A stretch of DNA of 33,746 nt from Desulfuromonadaceae bacterium (GTDB taxonomy: Bacteria; Desulfobacterota; Desulfuromonadia; Geobacterales; Pseudopelobacteraceae), in NCBI GenBank assembly GCA_028688955.1, contig JAQTXD010000035.1, positions 1 through 33,746 on the forward strand, in the 5' to 3' direction. This document shows positions 22,344-31,077 of this stretch, one piece after another (within the stretch, counting starts at the first letter, position 1; every line of letters begins with the position of its first letter). The notes below the pieces were generated by a model. It ran no database searches. It was not told where the DNA came from and was given only the letters and a program-made list of their open reading frames with translations. Made by a program: the position numbers and the translations under genes.

Positions 22344-25300
22344 TGGCGGATATATTCGACAACATAACCGGCACTCAGGATATTTTTGATCAAATTTCTC
22401 AACCTGCAATGCTACCTTCCCACCAACCAGGCGAAACAACACCACAACCACGCCCGCAATTTAGACCGCCAACAGTAGAAGAACAGCGCAAGGTGACAGG
22501 CGTCGCTAATCCTGGTTCCAGAGTATTCAAAACTCCGGAAGAAACAAAACAGGCAGCGGGAGAACTGGCAGGAACGGCGATAAGCGCAGCCATGGGAGTA
22601 GGCAAAGGGGCGACTCTTGGCTTGTTGGATACCGAACCGGCCAACAAAGCCATGAAAGACTTTGGTTTGACTCCTAACCCTGTAGCCGAGGGGATAGGAG
22701 ATTTCGCCGGTGTTATCGCTCCATGGGGAACCGTATCAAAAGGGGTAAAAGCACTCACCGGCCTGAATGACCTTACTCGACTTGGCAGAGTTGCAACACA
22801 GGCTACAACAGGCGGAATCGTCGGCGGCGTAAGCGCGCAGAACAGCGGAGAGGATGCAACCGAGGGCGCAGCCATAGGAGCAGTGGCAGGCGGTGCGGTT
22901 CAAGGCGCTTTTGAAGTGCCGGGGATGATCCGGAATTCTACCTGGTGGAGAAAGTTAACAGTACCGGAGCGCGACCTAGTTGTTCAGGATCTTGGACAGA
23001 TCCGGAACGGGCTTAAAGAGCAGGGATGGGACGAAGGACGTATTGAGGCAAAACTTGCCAGAACGAACCCAGAACAGTTCCAAGAATCCTTAAAGCGCAG
23101 AATGGCGGCAGAGCGCCCGACGCATGAGAACTTATCAGAAGGTATACCCGCTTCCGCCTCCGCAGAACTTCAAGCCATTGCACCAGAAGTCAAGCCAGTG
23201 GTTAAAGGCACAAAGGCTGAAATCCTTGACCTTAAACGGCAAGGTGCGGCAGATGGTAAAATTGTTCACACCGATGGAGATACCGCATACATACTTGACC
23301 CCAAAGCCTTACAGGGGATTTACAGTGCTTCAATACCTGAATCGCTACGCAAAGCAAAGCTCGACCTGAGACAAGGCGGCGATGCTGAAAGTGTATTGCT
23401 TGGGTATCCGAAAAGAGCAGAGCTAGTCCCGGCAGAAACCATTGACGCGGCAGTCACCAAACAGGGCGAAGTTGTCACCGATCTTCCGACGATGAAAGCT
23501 GAAAAGGAAGCCGGTAATATCGCATGGGCGGCAGAAGGGAAACCGGAGGAAGTTATTGCCAAGGCCGAGGGAGTGGCGGGGGCGATCAAACCAGGGCAAA
23601 GCGATATGGCAGCGCCGGACTTGCAGCAGCCAGGCATTCCCGGCGAGCCACCAATACCAGATATTTTCGAACGCCTATCACCAACAGGCAAGCGCGGGAG
23701 TGCTACGGCCTACAAGGTTAATATTTCCCCGTCACAGGTCAATTCCTTGCGCGAAATCCGTATGGAAGTTTCTGACGGTGAAGCTGGTCAACGTGCCGTA
23801 ACCAACAGAGGCCAGATGGATCAGGGGGCAAGTGAGCAGATATATTGGGGCAGCACCTTCCCTGATTATTTCCAGAACAAGGGATTAACCAAAAAGGAAG
23901 TCTTACCGGTTCTGGACAGGATAATAAACGGTGAGCCGATAACCGAAAAACAATGGCTTGTGGCAGAAGATATGCTGAAAGCCAAGAGATATGATACTCT
24001 CAATACTATTCTTAATGACAGGGCTACAAAACAATCCATAACGCGTGAAGATAATGCAATGGATTGGGATTCAAGAATCAGAGAAGCAGATGATTATTTC
24101 AACCAACGAGGGGGATTCGATGAAATTACCGAAGCACCTACTGGATCAATTCGAGAAAATGAACCTGCAGGAACAGGAGGAATTCGTGAGACACCTTTCG
24201 GTGATTTTCCAGCGGAACAAACAGCAAGAACAGAAAGAATCGACGAATCAGGATGGGGCCAACAAGTAGCACCTGAATTACAGGGCGAAAAAAAAGCTGT
24301 CCAGTTTGGCGATAAACAGCCCACCGGGCGAAATGTCGGACTATCTGAATTCATGGACGGCTTCGACGATCCACAGAAAGATTTATTCAGCAGCAAACCT
24401 GCCACTGAAAAAACTTCGTTCCCAGATCCGGCAAAGGTCAATCAATTACGTGACAGCATTGCCGAAGGGGAATTGATTTTAAGAACAGGATCATTCCACG
24501 GCAAAAAGCGGGGCCCTGAATATCTTTCCGGTATCGCTCGCAGCGTAGAAAGTTCAAAAAGCAAACTTGCCGAGGAAATGAAAAAAGGTTTTTCCGGTTC
24601 CGGCAGCAGAGCCGACACCGGCGGCTATAACCTCGATCCCCCAGGTACACAATCTGACGTTTTCAACAAAGTAGAAATCAAACCGCTTGAACTCCCAGAG
24701 ATAACCGAGATAGCAAAAGAACTGCTTTCCGGAAAGCTCCCCCACGTTTTACGCAAACTTTCCCACAGTCGCGCTCTTGGATTATTCAGGCCACGCGGAG
24801 CCGGTAGTATTGACCTGAGAACAGAGCTCTTTAAAACTCCCGGCCTTGCCGAGCGCGTACTTGCTCACGAAGTTGGACACCTTGCCGATTATCTGTCTGA
24901 CAGGGATATGGCGAGGGGCAATCTCTTGGGGCGTATTGCATCCCTGAAAAAATACATGAAATCCACTCTTGAGGAATACGAAGGAGCGCCTGGGGCTTTA
25001 ACAACCAAAGACCGGGCAAGATTACGCAGAGATGCAAAAAAGGAACTGAAAGCCGGAGAGAGTGACGATGTAACCATAATCGAAACCATCACCCGCGAAG
25101 TACCGCAATTTAAATATGTAGGCATTACGCCTGAAATGATTACAGACCTGTTAGGGCTGGATGCAAGGGAGAAGTATCCTAAACTGTATCGTGCCTTTCA
25201 GGAGATGAATACGGCAGAGAAAAAGGCTGTACTTATCCAGGCTATGAAAGGGCTTGTCCATGAGAAAGTTTCACATTTTGGTGAACGCATCCAGACCGGA

Positions 25301-28168
25301 TCAGAGACAGTCACCGAGCAGGTTAAAAGAGTTGTTCCCGGCGTAAAGGCTGATAAAGAATCCATTGCCAAGCGATACCGTGAACTTGTCGAGGAAGAAA
25401 TAGGCAAGCGCAATCTTTTTAAAGCTGAAATCATCAAGCAGGAATTGAAAGATCTTACACTCCACTGGAAACCATTTACACCGATTGCTGGCGATCCGTT
25501 CACCAAGTACAGGTTTTCATCCGAGGAATTATACGCCGACGCTTTGAGCGTACTTATCAACGATCCGGCATTACTCCGCAAGATTGCGCCTACCTTTGAG
25601 CGTGCCTTTTTCTCATACATAGACCGCAAACCGGAAGTCAGGGACGCTTTCTTTGATATTCAAATGAGACTCCGGAACCCCGAAGAGGTACAGGGCAAGC
25701 GAGTTGAGAACGTTTATAAGATGTTTGAGGAAGGGGATCAGAAACGTAACGATGCGAACCTGAGAAACCAGAAAACAGGTGAAAAGGTTTACGACACTCT
25801 TATGCGCGGCCTGGTGGATGAACACCATGCGTCATTGAAAGTATTAAAGGACATTTCCAAAGCAGGCAACATAGGGAAGATACTGTCTGCAAAGGCCAGG
25901 ACCCGACTTGAAGAAATACCATATCTGGCATCCGAGGCGAACCAGAACTTTTATGATCTGGAAAAGCGGGTATTAGAACCGGCAAGATCAGCCGGGATAA
26001 CAAATAAAGACCTTGGCGCTTATATGTTTGCCAAGCGGATAATTAGCGAAAACGGCGAGAAAGCTTCTGCTCTGGGGCATACAGCAAAGACCGCGGATGA
26101 TTTGCTGACAGAACTTAACAGGCAATGGGGGGATGATAAGTTTACAGAAGTGGAGCGCCTTGTTACTGAATACCGGCAGATAAGAGAAGAAGGTATTATC
26201 AAAGAGCTTGAAGAGGGACGGTTCTTAAAGCCGGAGCTTTTGCAGATCATCAAGGATAACAAGGACTATTCCCGTAACAGCGTTCAGAAATTTCTTGACG
26301 AGGAAGCAGGCGGCGATGGGCGAATTTCAGCAAAGGTTTACAAGCGTGTAGGCAGTCTGGAAGATATCGAAAATCCCTTTATTGCAACCGTATTACAGGA
26401 TCTTTCTTTACTCCGCGCCGTCCGTATAAACAACGCAAAGAAATCAGTAATTGAGGCGTTTACTGTTGGTGGTCCGGAGTTTATTCAGCCTGCGGAATTA
26501 CGCTACAGCCTGGACAGAAAAGCGCGTGTACCCATTGAACCAAAGGACAGGAATCATTCAATCCTCAGTGTGATAATTGACGGCCAGATGCAGCACTTCT
26601 ACACCAGTAAGGCCATAGTTAACTCTTTCGAACATAATCCGATTGAATCAACACAGATGGCTAAATTCTGGTCTATGGCAACTCATCCATTCAGAGAACT
26701 TGTAATCTCTAAAAATCCGGCATGGCAGGCAAGAAACGTTTTCCGCGACTTCTTCACAACAGTTAAAAACATCCCACAAGTAGGGCTGAAAGACATTCCT
26801 ACACTGATGAACTACTACCGGAAAGCAATGCGAGAAGTATGGCGCGAGGCCCACGGTATAGAGAGAAGCGAAGATATCCAAAGGATGATGAAAGAAAAAG
26901 CCCTTGTCAGAAACAGAGCATGGGAGGGGAAGGACGAAACCTTTGACGATGAAATAGACCGCATGGCTCGACACTTTGAACTTGGAGACAAGGACAATCA
27001 GGATGCGAATAAGGCAACCAGGGCAGTAAAAGGTGTTTGGAATTGGCTGGACAAAACAGGGCGGTTCTCCGAGCTATGGGGGAAAGTAGCCGGCGCAAAG
27101 TATATGTCGGAAAAAACGAACCTTCCGGCCGATGAAATAAACACCATAGTCAGAAACCGGATAGGAACTCCGAACATAAAGCGGCGCGGTGCATGGCAGG
27201 TTATCACAAACAATCTATTCCCTTTCTCCAATGTCGGCAAAGAGGGTATGCGGGCAGGTTGGGAATCATTCAAAGACGATAAGGCCGCGTACGTCTGGAA
27301 AACCGGCATGCTGAATATCCTTCCAAAACTCGTCCTTGCTGCTGGCGCGGTGGGGCTGGCTGGTAGAGATGTGCAGGAAGTACTGAAACGCATACCTGAT
27401 TACGATAAAGCAAACTCCACTGTTATTCCCCTGTATCTGAAACCCAATGGGAAAGCGGTATATCTGCGGATACCACAGGACTATGAGGGGCAATATTTCG
27501 GCGCGGCCGCATGGAATTTATTGAACGGGGATATCGTCAACAAGGGCGGATTGCTTGAGACTGCATCCAATCTAAGCCCGTACCGGCTCCACCCATTGAT
27601 CCAGATAGGCCATTCTCTTTATCAGTATTATGTGCAGAAAACAAACCCGGTTGACAGCTTCACTGGACGCAACATCATGAATGATCTTCAGTTCCAGGCT
27701 GGCGGCAAATATGCGGCTGAAGCACTTGGAAAACAGGCATGGAATCAAGTAGGACTTGGCACTATCTATCGCATGAAACCGGATCAGATCAAGCCGGATC
27801 AGGACACAGTAGAAAAGGCACTGAATACTTTCCCTCTGAACGCTGTAGGGACTTTTATCCGAATGTCAGACCAGGGCATTGACGAGACGATCAGAGAGGC
27901 CGTTGAGCCAGTACGCAAAAAACAGGCTGGTGAAATATTGGAAAGCCGACAAGCTATGATGAAATTGGTAAGGGGCGAGGAATTATCCAATAGCGATGTA
28001 ACAGCAATAGCAGCGCATCCTAGCGTGATGGATAAGACAGCGCAAAGCATGTTTGTAAAACGTTTCGGCATGAAATACATGAGCGCGCTATTGTCAGCAA
28101 AATCAAACGAAGAGAAAGCGGCGATTATAAAACTCATGCAGAATGAAAAGAGATCACCCACACAATAA
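22343..28168 (+). CDS. Large polyvalent/ejection protein with zinc metallopeptidase domain
   Basis: At 1941 residues this is the longest gene. Residues of about 65-200 are Gly/Ala-rich and amphipathic (AGTAISAAMGVGKGATLG, GAAIGAVAGGAVQGA), suiting membrane insertion. Residues of about 440-830 are linker-like. H842-EVG-H846 (LAHEVGHLADYL) is an HExxH metallopeptidase motif. Coiled coils follow. Around residue 1450 NPAWQARNVFRDFF, then NNLFPFSNVGKEGM near 1630, resemble the C-terminal LPD38-type domain of phage polyvalent proteins. A hydrophobic segment (LVLAAGAVGLAG) comes soon after. Polyvalent proteins are thought to enter the host with DNA and act early against host factors. It could equally be a structural channel protein. 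Confidence 0.75.
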   Translation: MADIFDNITGTQDIFDQISQPAMLPSHQPGETTPQPRPQFRPPTVEEQRKVTGVANPGSRVFKTPEETKQAAGELAGTAISAAMGVGKGATLGLLDTEPANKAMKDFGLTPNPVAEGIGDFAGVIAPWGTVSKGVKALTGLNDLTRLGRVATQATTGGIVGGVSAQNSGEDATEGAAIGAVAGGAVQGAFEVPGMIRNSTWWRKLTVPERDLVVQDLGQIRNGLKEQGWDEGRIEAKLARTNPEQFQESLKRRMAAERPTHENLSEGIPASASAELQAIAPEVKPVVKGTKAEILDLKRQGAADGKIVHTDGDTAYILDPKALQGIYSASIPESLRKAKLDLRQGGDAESVLLGYPKRAELVPAETIDAAVTKQGEVVTDLPTMKAEKEAGNIAWAAEGKPEEVIAKAEGVAGAIKPGQSDMAAPDLQQPGIPGEPPIPDIFERLSPTGKRGSATAYKVNISPSQVNSLREIRMEVSDGEAGQRAVTNRGQMDQGASEQIYWGSTFPDYFQNKGLTKKEVLPVLDRIINGEPITEKQWLVAEDMLKAKRYDTLNTILNDRATKQSITREDNAMDWDSRIREADDYFNQRGGFDEITEAPTGSIRENEPAGTGGIRETPFGDFPAEQTARTERIDESGWGQQVAPELQGEKKAVQFGDKQPTGRNVGLSEFMDGFDDPQKDLFSSKPATEKTSFPDPAKVNQLRDSIAEGELILRTGSFHGKKRGPEYLSGIARSVESSKSKLAEEMKKGFSGSGSRADTGGYNLDPPGTQSDVFNKVEIKPLELPEITEIAKELLSGKLPHVLRKLSHSRALGLFRPRGAGSIDLRTELFKTPGLAERVLAHEVGHLADYLSDRDMARGNLLGRIASLKKYMKSTLEEYEGAPGALTTKDRARLRRDAKKELKAGESDDVTIIETITREVPQFKYVGITPEMITDLLGLDAREKYPKLYRAFQEMNTAEKKAVLIQAMKGLVHEKVSHFGERIQTGSETVTEQVKRVVPGVKADKESIAKRYRELVEEEIGKRNLFKAEIIKQELKDLTLHWKPFTPIAGDPFTKYRFSSEELYADALSVLINDPALLRKIAPTFERAFFSYIDRKPEVRDAFFDIQMRLRNPEEVQGKRVENVYKMFEEGDQKRNDANLRNQKTGEKVYDTLMRGLVDEHHASLKVLKDISKAGNIGKILSAKARTRLEEIPYLASEANQNFYDLEKRVLEPARSAGITNKDLGAYMFAKRIISENGEKASALGHTAKTADDLLTELNRQWGDDKFTEVERLVTEYRQIREEGIIKELEEGRFLKPELLQIIKDNKDYSRNSVQKFLDEEAGGDGRISAKVYKRVGSLEDIENPFIATVLQDLSLLRAVRINNAKKSVIEAFTVGGPEFIQPAELRYSLDRKARVPIEPKDRNHSILSVIIDGQMQHFYTSKAIVNSFEHNPIESTQMAKFWSMATHPFRELVISKNPAWQARNVFRDFFTTVKNIPQVGLKDIPTLMNYYRKAMREVWREAHGIERSEDIQRMMKEKALVRNRAWEGKDETFDDEIDRMARHFELGDKDNQDANKATRAVKGVWNWLDKTGRFSELWGKVAGAKYMSEKTNLPADEINTIVRNRIGTPNIKRRGAWQVITNNLFPFSNVGKEGMRAGWESFKDDKAAYVWKTGMLNILPKLVLAAGAVGLAGRDVQEVLKRIPDYDKANSTVIPLYLKPNGKAVYLRIPQDYEGQYFGAAAWNLLNGDIVNKGGLLETASNLSPYRLHPLIQIGHSLYQYYVQKTNPVDSFTGRNIMNDLQFQAGGKYAAEALGKQAWNQVGLGTIYRMKPDQIKPDQDTVEKALNTFPLNAVGTFIRMSDQGIDETIREAVEPVRKKQAGEILESRQAMMKLVRGEELSNSDVTAIAAHPSVMDKTAQSMFVKRFGMKYMSALLSAKSNEEKAAIIKLMQNEKRSPTQ
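24120..24269 (+). CDS. Possible nested gene inside the large protein gene
   Basis: In a different frame from the host gene, an ATG preceded by GAGGGGG (24108-24114) starts 49 codons. They read MKLPKHLLDQFEKMNLQEQ and continue EEFVRHLSVIFQRNKQQ. The peptide is strongly helical and amphipathic, unlike a random frame. The overlapped part of the large protein (about residues 593-642) is a Pro/Gly/Thr-rich linker that would tolerate such overlap. Expression is unproven. Confidence 0.35.
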   Translation: MKLPKHLLDQFEKMNLQEQEEFVRHLSVIFQRNKQQEQKESTNQDGANK

Positions 28169-28192
28169 AAAACACAGAGGAACGGGGGCGTA

Positions 28193-28351
28193 ATGGAAAT
28201 GTCGATGCAAACTTGGGATTTAATCAAAATGCTGATAGTTGCCTATATTGTTTATCTGCTCAATAAGCATGACAGAAACATGAACGCCCTATTTCAGCGG
28301 ATGACAGCGGTAGAAATTAAGTGTGCTGGTAACCACGGGAAAAGCGAATGA
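28193..28351 (+). CDS. 52-residue single-span membrane protein
   Basis: The ATG is preceded by GAGG and a G-run. The protein has one hydrophobic span (LIKMLIVAYIVYLL), then a charged segment (NKHDRNMNALFQRM). This could be a small lysis accessory or antiholin. Its stop overlaps the next gene's ATG. A tiny membrane protein just ahead of the lysis genes fits such a role, but the lysis genes proper begin 700 bp later. Confidence 0.55.
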   Translation: MEMSMQTWDLIKMLIVAYIVYLLNKHDRNMNALFQRMTAVEIKCAGNHGKSE

Positions 28352-29028
28352 ACGCCCAAAAACTAGGTAAATTTGATGATCCGCTTCTTGACAGACAGAT
28401 AGAAGAAATAATATTCCGGCTCAATAACATCATGGCGTTAAAGGCCAAGATAGGCACTACTTCTAATTATCTGGAAGTAGAGTCAGACGGCACTTTAGTT
28501 TTGCGGGGCAACGCTACCGGTTGGCTGGATGTATTCTTTCCCATGAGCCCGCCGAAAACAACCGGCGCCGGAAACCCGACACTGGTTAACTGGCTTGGCA
28601 ATCTCCGCAACTATAGTTTTTCAGTCAATGACGCCCATGACTTCGACCCCCAGGAATACCCACACAACGGGAAAGTCGGCGCAACCGCAACGCCTCATAT
28701 CCATTTTGTAAGTAGAACAAATGTAGCAGAACCACGCGGCATCAAATGGGAGATTGAATATAGCCAACAGGGATACGGCGGCGTGTTCCCGACTCCCACA
28801 GTTGTTTCAGGAGAATACACCGTCCCGGCAAATACCCCGACGAATACCCACGTTATTTTTGATCTTCCCACGTTCACCACACTTGGCCCTGCTTCTCTGA
28901 TGTGCTGCAGGCTAAAACGTATCGCAGCAACAGGCACAGCACCGGCAGCAGATCCGGTTGTTCTGGGAGTTCATTACCATTTTCCAGTTGATACACCGGC
29001 TGGCAGCAGGTCGATTATCACGAAGTAA
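28348..29028 (+). CDS. 226-residue beta-rich structural protein with TPHIHF motif
   Basis: The N-terminal 40 residues form a helix (PLLDRQIEEIIFRLNNIM), possibly a trimer-forming coiled coil. The remainder is beta-rich with TPHIHFV near residue 115 and GVHYHF near the end, two His pairs that could bind metal. This pattern is known from uncharacterised phage tail/structural proteins. It probably forms a trimeric appendage. It is coupled to the upstream membrane protein gene by ATGA. Confidence 0.6.
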   Translation: MNAQKLGKFDDPLLDRQIEEIIFRLNNIMALKAKIGTTSNYLEVESDGTLVLRGNATGWLDVFFPMSPPKTTGAGNPTLVNWLGNLRNYSFSVNDAHDFDPQEYPHNGKVGATATPHIHFVSRTNVAEPRGIKWEIEYSQQGYGGVFPTPTVVSGEYTVPANTPTNTHVIFDLPTFTTLGPASLMCCRLKRIAATGTAPAADPVVLGVHYHFPVDTPAGSRSIITK

Positions 29029-29043
29029 ACGGAGGACCATGTT

Positions 29044-29616
29044 ATGAAAACATTAAATGAATTGTTCTACCAGGTGATTCTGCTCAATGAACTATCAGGC
29101 AATAAATCAGCCGCTCTCCGCTTCTCTGATCCGGATGGCGCTTCCGGTCGATCAGGCTGGTCGTTTGGTGTTTGCCAGTTCGATACCAAGCACAATGGAT
29201 CTGCTATCAGTTGCTTGGTAGACTGCGGATTCAGGGACGGGGAAATTAAGGGGATCGTGAATCAAACAGTTGACGTTAAACCATTTGCTGCCCGTTTGAT
29301 TGCTCATGCCAGCACGATTGAAAAATATGATACCGAGCAGCTCACTTACTGCCTGAATAATGCCTTGAACGCCATTACATCAAAAGGGGTCATGGCCTAT
29401 GAACCGGCTGCCTTACTCTGCCTTGCTGATTACGTCAACCAGTATGGATCAATCGGGCCTGCATTCATCGAGTGGATGAATCAGCGCGACTCTGACGGCA
29501 TAACAGCGGCAGAGATTCAGGAGTGGAAATTGAATCATACCAAGTACGGGCGGGAACATACAAAGGACTGTATCAGGAGATACAATAACATTTTAAAGGT
29601 GCTGGCAAATGCGTGA
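29044..29616 (+). CDS. Endolysin (putative glycosidase)
   Basis: The 190-residue soluble protein carries LRFSDPDGASGRSGWSFGV with CQFD, the style of phage lysozyme/lytic transglycosylase-like endolysins in which S-x-S-F-G-x-x-Q-F-D forms the substrate groove. A C-terminal helical domain follows (EIQEWKLNHTKYGRE). It has no signal peptide, so it needs the holin encoded next (8-bp overlap). The exact bond cleaved is not clear. GGAGG precedes the ATG closely. Confidence 0.65.
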   Translation: MKTLNELFYQVILLNELSGNKSAALRFSDPDGASGRSGWSFGVCQFDTKHNGSAISCLVDCGFRDGEIKGIVNQTVDVKPFAARLIAHASTIEKYDTEQLTYCLNNALNAITSKGVMAYEPAALLCLADYVNQYGSIGPAFIEWMNQRDSDGITAAEIQEWKLNHTKYGREHTKDCIRRYNNILKVLANA

Positions 29617-29857
29617 CACAAAGGGTTTTAAATGCTGGATGGCATTATTGATAACAATCGGCTTTCTGGCGTGCGTATACATCCTAATCTATACCGAGAT
29701 ACAGGCCGGGAGTCGTGAAGCTGTCCTGATCCTCACAGGCGCGCTTGCTGGCATGGTCAAGGATGTATTTGGATTCTATTTCGGCAGCTCCGAGAGCAGC
29801 CACAGGAAAACGGAGATATTGCAGGGGGGCGACAATGGAATGGCTACGCAACAATAA
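29609..29857 (+). CDS. Holin, two membrane spans
   Basis: The 82-residue protein has two hydrophobic helices (MALLITIGFLACVYILIY and AVLILTGALAGMVKDVFGFYF) joined by a short polar turn. It ends in a polar, Ser/Glu/Lys-rich tail (GSSESSHRK). Size, topology and the GALAGMVKDVFGFYFGSS block fit small class II-type phage holins. It overlaps the endolysin by 8 bp and the following gene by 23 bp, a compact lysis cassette. Confidence 0.75.
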   Translation: MRDTKGFKCWMALLITIGFLACVYILIYTEIQAGSREAVLILTGALAGMVKDVFGFYFGSSESSHRKTEILQGGDNGMATQQ

Positions 29858-30398
29858 AATAAATGCAGCCTTGATTGTCTTACTGCTTATCGCTATCGGC
29901 TCGACTGTATGGAATTGGTATCACCCGAAAGAAACAGTTTCGCAAACTCAATACCAGGCGCTGCCGAAAGAAAAGATTGTCGAGAGGATCAAGACCGTCA
30001 AAGTGCCGGGGCCGAAAGAGATTGTCACAATAGAAAAACAGGTAATCGTTGAAAAATTGAAACTGCCCGAATCAGTAGCCAGTGATCCTAATACGGTTAT
30101 CACGGCTAATGCAGAAGTGCCCCCCTCAGAAGGTGGGACAAGCGTTGTAACTGCTTTCAATACCGCAACCGGAGAGACAACTATCATTGCCAAAGAAAAG
30201 CCACTTTCTTTGTTCGGTTTCCCGTCAAACGTTGAAACAGGGGTAAGATACGGTCTAACATCAGACGGCCCACAGCAGGGAGACATTTACGCAAGGTGGC
30301 AGTTTTTGAGAGTCGGTAAAGTCTATGTCGGCACTTACGGGGAAATAACCACACAGCCAAGAGCAAGGGCTATGCTGGAAGCTTCATTCAGGTTTTGA
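29835..30398 (+). CDS. Spanin-like or envelope protein with N-terminal anchor
   Basis: The ATG at 29835 lies inside the holin gene. Of 187 residues, one N-terminal membrane helix (AALIVLLLIAIGSTVW) is followed by a periplasmic part rich in Val, Pro and Lys (KIVERIKTVKVPGPKEIVTI). The C-terminal half (ETGVRYGLTSDGP, DIYARWQFLR, ASFRF with a terminal Phe) looks like beta-strands of an outer-membrane-type barrel. An inner-membrane anchor plus an outer-membrane-like domain would suit a unimolecular spanin. No lipobox is seen, so this is tentative. A terminator follows. Confidence 0.5.
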   Translation: MEWLRNNKINAALIVLLLIAIGSTVWNWYHPKETVSQTQYQALPKEKIVERIKTVKVPGPKEIVTIEKQVIVEKLKLPESVASDPNTVITANAEVPPSEGGTSVVTAFNTATGETTIIAKEKPLSLFGFPSNVETGVRYGLTSDGPQQGDIYARWQFLRVGKVYVGTYGEITTQPRARAMLEASFRF

Positions 30399-30443
30399 TG
30401 TGTAGCAACATACCCATGTTGCTACAGGTTGCTACGAAACTAA

Positions 30444-30478
30444 AAAAGGTTTGCGGTTTTAAAACCCGCAAACCTTTT
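30444..30478. terminator. Strong bidirectional terminator after lysis genes
   Basis: AAAAGGTTTGCGG pairs with CCGCAAACCTTTT over 13 bp around a short AT-rich loop, with A-rich and T-rich flanks. It can act on both strands. It ends the late operon and shields the att region. Confidence 0.85.
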
Positions 30479-30483
30479 ATTTA

Positions 30484-30528
30484 TGGTCGGTGCGACTGGA
30501 TTCGAACCAGCGACCACTAGACCCCCAG
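30484..30528 (-). tRNA. 3' half of a tRNA-Pro (attachment-site core), not a functional tRNA
   Basis: Read on the minus strand, the sequence runs from the anticodon loop to CCA. A T-arm (GCTGG-TTCGAAT-CCAGT), a seven-base acceptor strand CGCACCG, discriminator A and CCA are all present. T-GGG-G in the loop gives anticodon GGG (Pro), with the G37 typical of tRNA-Pro. Upstream bases do not pair with the anticodon stem, so the 5' half is absent, as expected for a phage att core copied from a host tRNA 3' end. Confidence 0.7.
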
Positions 30529-30715
30529 CTTTGTTTGATGTTGTGCAAATACATAGTATCACTAGCTTAATTCAGTAGCAACCGTAGCTACATTTTTTGG
30601 CACGTCTAGTGCATGTCGATTGATTAACCGCGCTGTTCCGCGCCTTGTATGGGATGTTGCTAACTTGAATTTTGTCAAGTTCTATCATTTTATTTTACCT
30701 TTTGTAAATTTTTGC

Positions 30716-30745
30716 TTGACATGCAATTTTTTGCAATGCTATAAG
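30716..30745 (+). promoter_or_regulatory. Promoter with operator-like palindrome in the spacer
   Basis: TTGACA (30716-30721), an 18-bp spacer and TATAAG (30740-30745) form a strong sigma70-type promoter. The spacer holds TGCAA-TTTT-TTGCA (30722-30735), a palindrome well placed for repressor binding. It points toward the early genes on the right. Confidence 0.65.
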
Positions 30746-30782
30746 AGCCCATCACAAAAAAACAGGATGTCAAGAGGGCAAA

Positions 30783-30950
30783 ATGATTTTTAGTAAAATC
30801 AGAAAAAGAATTGATCAATACATTATTGACGTAGTGACCAGAAATATCAATCAGGGCGACAAGGTTGCGCTTGTTGTAAGAAGCCGAGAAAACCAAGGGC
30901 AAGATCAATGGCGCGGGTCTTCAGATCGGACAAAAGTAAATCTTCTTTAG
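30783..30950 (+). CDS. 55-residue open frame behind the early promoter
   Basis: The ATG follows GAGGG by a few bases, about 38 bp after the -10 box. The N-terminal 35 residues (MIFSKIRKRIDQYIIDVVTR, then NQGDKVALVVRSR) look natural. The remainder overlaps the minus-strand gene at 30847-31077 and is Gln/Arg/Ser-rich. Either the upstream part is a truncated gene joined to unrelated sequence, or one of the two overlapping frames is spurious. Confidence 0.35.
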   Translation: MIFSKIRKRIDQYIIDVVTRNINQGDKVALVVRSRENQGQDQWRGSSDRTKVNLL

Positions 30951-31077
30951 GGAGCCAAACAGCGACTTCAGCATTGTAACCATAGCCATCAATTTCATGA
31001 TGGAAACCGACAATGACTGAAATCTTATCGTTTGTTGCAATATCTAGACTACCAATTTTTAAGATAGATATTTCCAC
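30847..31077 (-). CDS. 76-residue minus-strand protein in the control region
   Basis: This is the only convincing minus-strand gene. A GTG at 31077 is preceded on that strand by AGGAGG. The product reads MEISILKIGSLDIATNDKIS at its start, then an amphipathic beta segment (YNAEVAVWLPKEDLLLSDLK) and a helix. It resembles small uncharacterised DUF proteins with the DLK-x-RAIDLA helix. It faces the HTH gene across a 159-bp divergent region, the usual position of a lysogeny-control gene, but it has no obvious HTH. The 3' end overlaps a + strand frame. Confidence 0.55.
   Translation of the reverse strand: MEISILKIGSLDIATNDKISVIVGFHHEIDGYGYNAEVAVWLPKEDLLLSDLKTRAIDLALGFLGFLQQAQPCRPD

Larger units (their letters stand above)
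30402..30664 (+). other. attP-like site: tRNA core flanked by arm-type repeats
   Basis: The octamer GTAGCAAC or its complement occurs at 30402-30409, 30418-30425, 30428-30435 and 30575-30582, with a near-copy at 30656-30664. The first two form a longer palindrome (GTAGCAACAT-ACCC-ATGTTGCTAC). These sites flank the tRNA fragment at 30484-30528 on both sides, as integrase arm-binding sites flank the core of phage attP. Phage genes on both sides imply attP rather than attL or attR. Confidence 0.6.

Noticed and set aside
30484-30570. Complete tRNA gene on the minus strand
   Set aside because: The anticodon stem cannot form with upstream bases, and there is no D-arm or 5' acceptor strand. Only the 3' half is present.
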